DNA of 64,000 nt, taken from assembly GCA_023374025.1 (NCBI GenBank), contig SIJG01000101.1, forward strand, positions 1 through 64,000. The letters are read 5' to 3'. Positions 57,643 through 64,000 of the stretch are shown here, piece after piece; the stretch's first letter is position 1, and each line of letters begins with the position of its first letter. Under the pieces are notes generated by a model. That model worked only from the letters and a program-made list of their open reading frames with translations, was not told where the DNA came from and did no database searches. A program made the translations under genes and the position numbers. The stretch is from Heterodera schachtii. Lineage: Eukaryota > Nematoda > Chromadorea > Rhabditida > Heteroderidae.

Positions 57643-60287
57643 GATTTTTGTGGGAAATAATTGAAATGGAGGAATACAAAAAATGAAAAAAATTATTTTG
57701 GACATTACATGCCAATATGTTTGTTAAGGAAGCATATTAATTAACAAACTCATTAAAGAAATATCATCAAGAATGAATAACATTAATGACGGCGCCACAT
57801 ACTTCTTTTGTACCAAACACATTTCGTCATCATAAAATATAAAATATATGAATAAAAATAAATCTTTTAAAAACTACATATTTGTGTAAGGCTGAAAAGC
57901 GATTGAATTAATTAAAGAATTTAAATTATTCATATTTTTCCACGAAATGCATTCATGTGTTATTTCACCAAAAATAATTGAAGATTAAAAATATACATAA
58001 ATCACTGAATAAGGTATTTATAAGGCTTCACATTCAATTGAGTGTCAAACTTCTTAAACAAAAAACTGGATTAGTTTCCGCAATCGAAATGACAAAAAAA
58101 AATCGCACAGCTAAAATGGCGTCTGTATGCATTCTTCAATCAAAAATGGCATTTGCAAAAATAATGCCAAATTTATTGACGAATTGTTTACAATAATACC
58201 AATTAAAAGGTAGCGAAAACTCAAAAACAATTATATTAAATATGTGTAGTGTGACTTGAAAAAGGTGTAAAAAAATGATCATTCTGGATGCAATTTTTAT
58301 CATGACAGGACAATTGGACACAGTGAAATTAGTTGAACAGAATTGGACAATTGGACATTGAACTTATTTGAAAGCGAAAAAATGGACCCCGCAAATTTGA
58401 CACTTTATGAATTTGATTATTATACAAATGATCAGAAAGTGAAACAATTGTCATTATCTGGGTATAAAGCAGTGCTCACAACTGTGAGGCATTAGCATCA
58501 TTTTGTGGTTTTTTAGAGGCCGACCAAGCTAAATTTTCAAAATAATTCTTTGAAACTTTTTGAGGAATTATTGACACTTTTTTTATGGTTTTTTGATGAA
58601 AAGCCTCAAAAATTGTCATTATTTAGTCAAAATCTTGTAACAAACAGTTTTAAAAAATGTGGCAGAAGTCAAAAATGGCCTAACCGAAAATTCCTAATCA
58701 AAAACATGACCCCTCGCTTTTAAACTAGTCGTTGCTAAATATTATTTTAGAAAAGAAATTTATTTTATCTTCATAATTAATATTTCTATTACAAAGATTT
58801 GGTATTATTGTAAGAAAATCTTATTGAAAAAATAACATTTTATTTATAAATGTTCTCTTTTGGTAGGGTTTAAATACCGTTCATTAAGCCGTCCATGAAA
58901 TTAACTAATCATCTCAATGACGTGGATTCTTGGAATACAGATCCAAAGTTCACAAATTTAATCTTAATAATTTTGCATGAGTTTTTTGGTGACAATTTGA
59001 ATAATTGTTGGGATTGGCAGTGCCGAAAATGAACGGCACTGATAAAAAATTTAAAAATTTAGATTAAATTTCGGATTTTATTTCAGATTTAATTTATTCT
59101 AAAACAAAAAAAAATTGTGAAAAACCTCTTCATATATTCGAATTTTGCCTAAAAGCCTAAAAATAAATTTGATTTTATATATTTCGGATATGGACGAAAT
59201 TTAAAAAAAAACCCATTAAAGTAATCAAATGATTTTGTTAATTTTTTCATTAAATTTTTAATCTTTTTTGTTTTATAATGTAAAAAACAAAATTATTTGT
59301 GTTTTCAATTTTATTTTGTTCGGGTTAATTTGGATTAATTTTGAAAATTAAACTACAAAGATTTTATTATTTTTTTAATATTTTTAATTTGACTTAAGTT
59401 CTTTGATTGTACTTTTAGTAGAATTGAGCCTTTTGGATTTTATAAAATTGTATTGTACCGGATATTGTTGACGGAATGCTTTAAAGATTTATTTTTGTTG
59501 CGATGTTGACGAAAACAATAATTTAGAGTATGTCCAATGATCATAAGCTGTACTTTTACAAAAGTGCAAGAAGAAAAGAAAAACAAATTAATTCATTATT
59601 TTTAATTAAGAAAACTGGCACTAGGCAAAATAACAAAAATAATAAAAATAATTTTATTTGGTTTTTTATTACTTTAATCAAAAAATAGATCGTTAAATTC
59701 AAAAGATTTGAAACCAGAAATTATTTAAGTGACCACTGGGAACACAAAAATTTGTAGAATAGCGAACTTATCTTAAACAAAATTATCTAATTTTTAATTT
59801 GAACGGTTTAAGAAAATTTAAATTTTTGTTTTCGATTTTTTGATGGCCGCATTATAGCATTTTTCGATATTCTAAATAAAATAATATCCTTGTTTTCAAC
59901 TTAAAACGCAGCCGACAATAAATGCTAAGGCAATAAACATAAATTTAAAGAATTTATTTCAATAGAAAATAATTTACTAATATTCAAATTCATTAAAATT
60001 TTGAAATTTTATTAAATTTTTAAATATTGCAATTCAAAAATATTAGAGAAATTAGTTATCGAATTAATTTTATTTACTTAACTGCAAATTAATTAACCAA
60101 AATTCGTTTGATAATATTTAAAAAAAGGCTGAACAAATAATTTTAGAAAAAAATTTTTTTTTTCAAAAATATGCGTCATGGACAAAGTTTTGGCCAATAT
60201 TGAGTAATTTGTTGTCATTCTAGCCTTTTTAAGTGCCTCGAAATGAGTGGGAAACGAAATTCTAAAACTAATTAATTTTATTTGAAA
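57643..60287. other. Intergenic, no supported gene
   Basis: Contains the second copy of the 54885-54990 repeat at 57745-57850 and short chance ORFs. The rest is AT-rich. The last 115 bp hold the CGTCATGGACAAA motif (60174-60186) shared with the next mucin gene. Confidence 0.4.
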
Positions 60288-61111
60288 ATGATTTTCAAAT
60301 ATTTATTTTGTAAAACCGTGTTAATTTTGTTGCTGTCTTTGGGTACAACACTGGTTTCATCCCACTGGTTCTCTTCTCATTCATCGGAAGAAGAAACGAC
60401 GAGCACTTCGTCCACATCGTCAACGAGTACATCCACAACTCCGACCACGACAAGTTCAAGTAGTACATCGACAAGCACAACTTCAACATCTACTAGTACA
60501 AGCTCCACGACATCTACAACAAGTACATCCACAACTCCGACCACTACAACTTCAACAAGTACATCAACAACACCACCCACAACAAGTTCAAGTAGTACAT
60601 CGACAAGCACAACTTCAACACCTACTCAACAACAAGTTCAACCAGTACTTCCACAACACCGACAACAAGCTCAAGCACTACGACTCCTACCACGACAAGT
60701 TCAACAAGTACAACACCGACAACAAGCTCAAGCACAACGACTTCGTCCACGACAAGTTCAACAAGTACTTCCACAACACCGACAACAAGCTCAAGCAGTT
60801 CATCGACGAGCACAACTTCGACAACTACTTCCACAACTCCAACCACCACAACAAGTTCAACCAGTACGTCTACAACGCCATCCACCACAACAAGTTCAAC
60901 CAGTACGTCCACAACTCCAACTACGGAAAGTACAACTGAGACAACACCGACCAGCACTAGCAGCAGCACAACAACCACATTGCCGTCAAGCAGTTGTACC
61001 GATTCGGCTGGCAGTGCGGCATGTGCCTTCTATAGACGTTCATGCAATGTTTACCGTGTTTGGCTGACACAGCGTTGTGCGCGAACATGCAATTTCTGCG
61101 GCTCGGGATGA
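60288..61111 (+). CDS. Secreted Thr/Ser-rich mucin with one ShKT domain, frameshifted
   Basis: The ATG at 60288 begins MIFKYLFCKTVLILLLSLGT, a signal peptide (an upstream TTG is not the start). A Thr/Ser/Pro tract runs in frame to about 60626. At ACACCTACT|CAACAACAAG the frame is lost: the open Thr/Ser reading and the C-terminal ShKT domain (C at 60995, DSAGSAACAFYRRSC, then WLTQRCARTCNFC, TGA at 61109-61111) continue in another frame, consistent with a 2-nt gain or 1-nt loss. Domain and Cys spacing match the 41819 gene. It may be a sequencing slip in repeats, an allele, or a new pseudogene. AATAAA follows near 61205. Confidence 0.8.
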
Positions 61112-62029
61112 ATGGGAAGAAAAGTGGAACAAAATGTGACAAAGTTGATTAATTGACACAAAAAAATGTGTAGCATCCTTATTAAATGCAATGTCAACTT
61201 TTGAATAAAATTTATTAAAAACTAAAAAAACATTTGCATTATTAATTTTTATGACAAATGCAATAAAAAATTTTTAATTAGATTTTAATTCAAAAAAATA
61301 TAATGAAAAAAACATTTTTTTAAATTTCTTGTCAGGACGCTTGAATCGCTGGGCGTTACAAAATTTTGAAATTTTACTAGAGAATTGCAATAAACTTCCC
61401 AATTTCACATCGGTAGCGCGATTTAAATTTGTTAAATTTCTGTTGCCCAAAAAACCATAAATGTTGGTATTGGCGTATTGACGAAATTTGTTATCAAATG
61501 TTCTAAAAACCAAATTCACTACGTTTCCTAAATCTTTCAAAAATTTGGCCAAAAAATTCATTCAGAAATTGTAGTACTTTGCCTTATTTTGAAAAAAAAA
61601 CAAATCACCGTCTTAGATTCTCTGGGCTTGAATTTCAAATTTTATTAAATTTTTGAAGTTTTTTTTTCAGTTTTTGCTTTTGAAAAAATTTATCCGAGTC
61701 AAATTTTGGAATTCGGACCCTAAATTGAAAACCGGTCTGAATCCAGTTCACTAATGCTGGTCCGAATCGGTATTTTTCTAAATTTAAGTCTAACAATTAC
61801 TCTCAACACCAAATTGACGAGGACAAAATTCCCAATTATAGAATTAGAAATGTCCCTGGTGTTTGAATAATATGCATTTGTGAAATTGACGGATCTGACG
61901 TAAACAATTGTCAAAGTAAAGCAAAATCAAAAAGAAAATCACATAAAAATCAGCAAGAATTCAAAATTATATATTAAAAAAAGATTGAGGTTTTAATGCC
62001 GAAAGAATTCTTGAAAGTAATTTTATTTC
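61112..62029. other. Intergenic, no supported gene
   Basis: AT-rich. Minus-strand ORFs at 61274-61561 and 61720-61914 lack signal, splice or domain support. Confidence 0.4.
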
Positions 62030-62580
62030 GGTACTTTCCATTATGCTGCCACACCGCAATTTTTAAAAAAGGGAGCAAAAAGCGCCAGTTTTGGCGCGCA
62101 ACAATAAAAAGCGCCAGTTTTGGCGCGCAACAATAAAAGCGCCAGTTTTGGCGCGCAACAATAAAAAGCGCCAGTTTTGGCGCGCAACAATAAAAAGCGC
62201 CAGTTTTGGCGCGCAACAATAAAAAGCGCCAGTTTTGGCGCGCAACAATAAAAAGCGCCAGTTTTGGCGCGCAATGATTATTTAGGAGGCATAAAAGCCG
62301 CAATTTGAACTAAAATGTCATTGAATGGATCAGCATTATGCACGAAGAACGAAAAGGACGACGACGATCCATTCGATGGCATTTTAGCTCAAATTGCGGC
62401 TTTTATGCCTCTTAAATATTTTTTTGTGGCGTTTTAAAGATGACGACGATCCATTCGATGGCATTTTAGCTCAAATTGCGGCTTTTATGCCTCCTAAATA
62501 ATCGTTGCGCGCAAAACTGGCGCCTTTTGCTCTCTTTTTTAAAAATTTGGGATGTGGCAGGCATAATGGAAAAGTACCTT
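62030..62580. mobile_element. Fold-back element carrying a hairpin-unit tandem array
   Basis: The left side (GGTACTTTCCATTATGCTGC ... AGCGCCAGTTTTGGCGCGCAA ... GGAGGCATAAAAGCCGCAAT) is mirrored by the right side (GGCTTTTATGCCTCC ... TTGCGCGCAAAACTGGCGC ... GGCAGGCATAATGGAAAAGTACC). A further GATCCATTCGATGGCATTTTAGC block occurs in direct copies at 62367 and 62446 and inverted at 62315. The left arm has seven array units, the right arm only one. Confidence 0.75.
62085..62275. repeat. 29-bp tandem array of GCGCCAGTTTTGGCGC hairpins, seven copies
   Basis: The unit AAAAAGCGCCAGTTTTGGCG plus CGCAACAAT repeats seven times with near-perfect identity; one copy is 1 bp shorter. Each unit contains the inverted repeat GCGCCA-GTTT-TGGCGC. 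The minus-strand ORFs here are by-products of the 29-bp period. Confidence 0.95.
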
Positions 62581-63581
62581 TTTGTTTCTTGGAAAATACG
62601 GCTAATTTGTAAGTTGCAAAGAGTTCCTTGGGATTTATTGGAAGACACATATTTAGATATTTTTACGCGCTTATATTTTATCTGGTGATGCCCGCAAAAA
62701 GGAACAATATTGTCGTTACTAGTTTTCAAATGAAAAGATTTTGGTTTTTTTAATTTGATAATAAAATATATTTGTATGTTTTTTTAAATTTTTATGTTAA
62801 AATTAAATTTGTTTGAATAATCTATCATTTTTGTTTCCATTGCAAGATTTTAAATTGAACATTTTAAAAATTTAAAAATAAATAAAATATTCATTATTTA
62901 AATATATTTTAGCAAAAAATGAACTTCCATAATTGGAGTAAGCGAGCTTATATTTAAAAAAAAATTATTATTTAAAATTTCGTAGATGACTATTAAATCT
63001 TCAATTCTAATGAAATATTATTGAAAATTGGGAAATTCGGCTCTTCATAATAATTTCGTGATCATCTCAAAAACAATACGCTCAAAGAATGTGCATATTA
63101 CTAAATTAAACCCTTTTTTTAGAAAATTTAATGAATTCATTGGATATTTTATTAAAATTTTAACATTACATTGCGCTCAATTACTCTAAATATGCTTAAA
63201 ATCTAAGCTATGGTAATTATAAAAACTTAAATAATTTTTTAAAATTAATATTGTAAAGCATAAACTAAAACAAAATCCACTCCGATCCTCGTCATAATGA
63301 CAAATAATATCAAATGATTAACGTTTTAATGTGTTGGCTTTAACCACTCGTTTACATAATTAAATGAAAAGGAAATTCGTTAATTCGTTAGAATGATATA
63401 ATTATTGAAACAGCTTAATTTTCAATAATTTCGGTAAACATTAGGGAAATTTTTAAAAATTCAGCGGAAATTGTTGACGACTTTTGACACTTTTCTTCAC
63501 TTCATTAAGGTAAAATTTAACGTGGAAAAAATGAATAAACTAATTCGTTTGTTTAGTTGTTATATTTATCCTTTTTTATAA
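62581..63581. other. Intergenic, upstream of the third mucin gene
   Basis: AT-rich with no gene recognised. Near 63462 a TCAGCGGAAATTGTTGACGA segment resembles 54168-54185. Confidence 0.4.
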
Positions 63582-63602
63582 CGTCATGGACAAATATAAA
63601 AG
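63582..63602 (+). promoter_or_regulatory. Promoter of the third mucin gene
   Basis: CGTCATGGACAAA (63582-63594) runs directly into TATAAAAG (63595-63602), 71 bp before the ATG at 63673. The same 13-mer lies 102 bp before the ATG of the second mucin gene (60174-60186). Confidence 0.55.
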
Positions 63603-63672
63603 CGGTGGAAATATTCAAAAAATTCATTCCTTTCAATATATTCGACTTTTCAATAAACAATTTTAATTGAAA

Positions 63673-64000
63673 ATGAATTGCCAAATATGGTTCAGCCAAT
63701 TGATGTGCATTATGTTGCTGTTGGTGTCCACGGATTTTGTTGTATCCCAGGACGATTCATCTACTTCCTCAAGCTCGTCAACAAGTACGTCAACTTCGAC
63801 CAGTACTAGCACGAGCACATCGACCACGACCCCAAGCACAACTTCGACAAGTACGTCGACCAGCACTTCAACCACGCCCACTTCGACTTCGACCAGTACT
63901 TCGACCACACCGACTTCAACAAGTACATCGACTAGTACTTCAACCACGCCCACTTCAACTTCGACCAGTACTTCAACCACGCCCACTTCAACTTCGACCA
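63673..64000 (+). CDS. Third secreted Thr/Ser-rich mucin, cut by the window end
   Basis: The ATG at 63673 gives the signal peptide MNCQIWFSQLMCIMLLLVST followed by DFVVSQDD and then a pure Ser/Thr/Pro tract with tandem TSTSTSTTPTS units up to base 64000. The 5' part matches the 41819 and 60288 genes in layout, so a C-terminal ShKT domain is expected beyond the window, but this is not seen. 109 codons are visible, all open. Confidence 0.85.
   Translation, partial: MNCQIWFSQLMCIMLLLVSTDFVVSQDDSSTSSSSSTSTSTSTSTSTSTSTTTPSTTSTSTSTSTSTTPTSTSTSTSTTPTSTSTSTSTSTTPTSTSTSTSTTPTSTST

Noticed and set aside
62085..62275. CRISPR-like regular palindromic array
   Set aside because: The unit is a continuous 29-bp tandem repeat with no unique spacers, in a eukaryotic fold-back element.
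61974..62303. ORFs encoding repeated RAKTGAFYCCAPKLAL-type sequence
   Set aside because: These arise from the 29-bp hairpin array, open in all minus frames because the period is not a multiple of three.

Overview
The window reads as an AT-rich nematode genome segment. The evidence is multi-exon genes with short introns and U-rich AG acceptors, candidate trans-splice acceptors just upstream of start codons, and nematode-type proteins: Thr/Ser-rich mucins ending in ShKT (SXC) domains, a CX-module-like membrane protein, and a NIDO-AMOP-VWD-sushi membrane protein. The low GC and the number of small secreted proteins would fit a plant-parasitic tylenchid such as a root-knot nematode. That is inference; nothing in the window names the species. 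Exon models were read by hand from open frames and splice consensus.

Layout. 1-2395: about 11 copies of a 222-bp satellite. 3427-6106: a head-to-head pair of duplicated seven-exon genes for secreted proteins with a Lys-rich middle and an acidic tail. 8579-11624: a nine-exon CRAL-TRIO/SEC14-like lipid-transfer gene. 11.69-12.61 kb: a fold-back repeat. 13947-15156 (-): a secreted or membrane Cys-rich CX-module-like gene. 12.76-13.26 and 16.28-17.33 kb (-): decayed members of a family of secreted helix-turn-helix (HTH) proteins. 18892-39650: a very large gene of about 36 exons for a type I membrane protein with NIDO, AMOP, VWD and sushi domains, related in architecture to SUSD2/MUC4. A 4.1-kb intron of this gene contains, on the same strand, the intact member of the HTH family (28589-29542), whose last exon has been cut off by a 361-bp inverted-repeat element.

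39.65-64 kb holds three Thr/Ser-rich mucin/ShKT genes (41819-43054; 60288-61111 with a frameshift; 63673 onward, cut by the window edge), a small secreted protein gene followed 111 bp later by a transmembrane RING-H2 gene (46469-49434, operon-like), a rearranged partial duplicate of that locus (50.4-52.6 kb), two possible small secreted proteins (53465-53707 +, 53910-54229 -), and several fold-back elements, including one with a GC-rich core (56.70-57.64 kb) and one carrying a hairpin-unit tandem array (62.03-62.58 kb).

The strongest candidate for something undescribed is the secreted triple-HTH family. The intact gene combines a signal peptide with three DNA-binding-like repeats. The decayed paralogue inside this window preserves the ancestral two-exon structure, and so shows that the intact gene lost a pipsqueak/CENP-B-like terminal exon to a transposon insertion at its splice donor.
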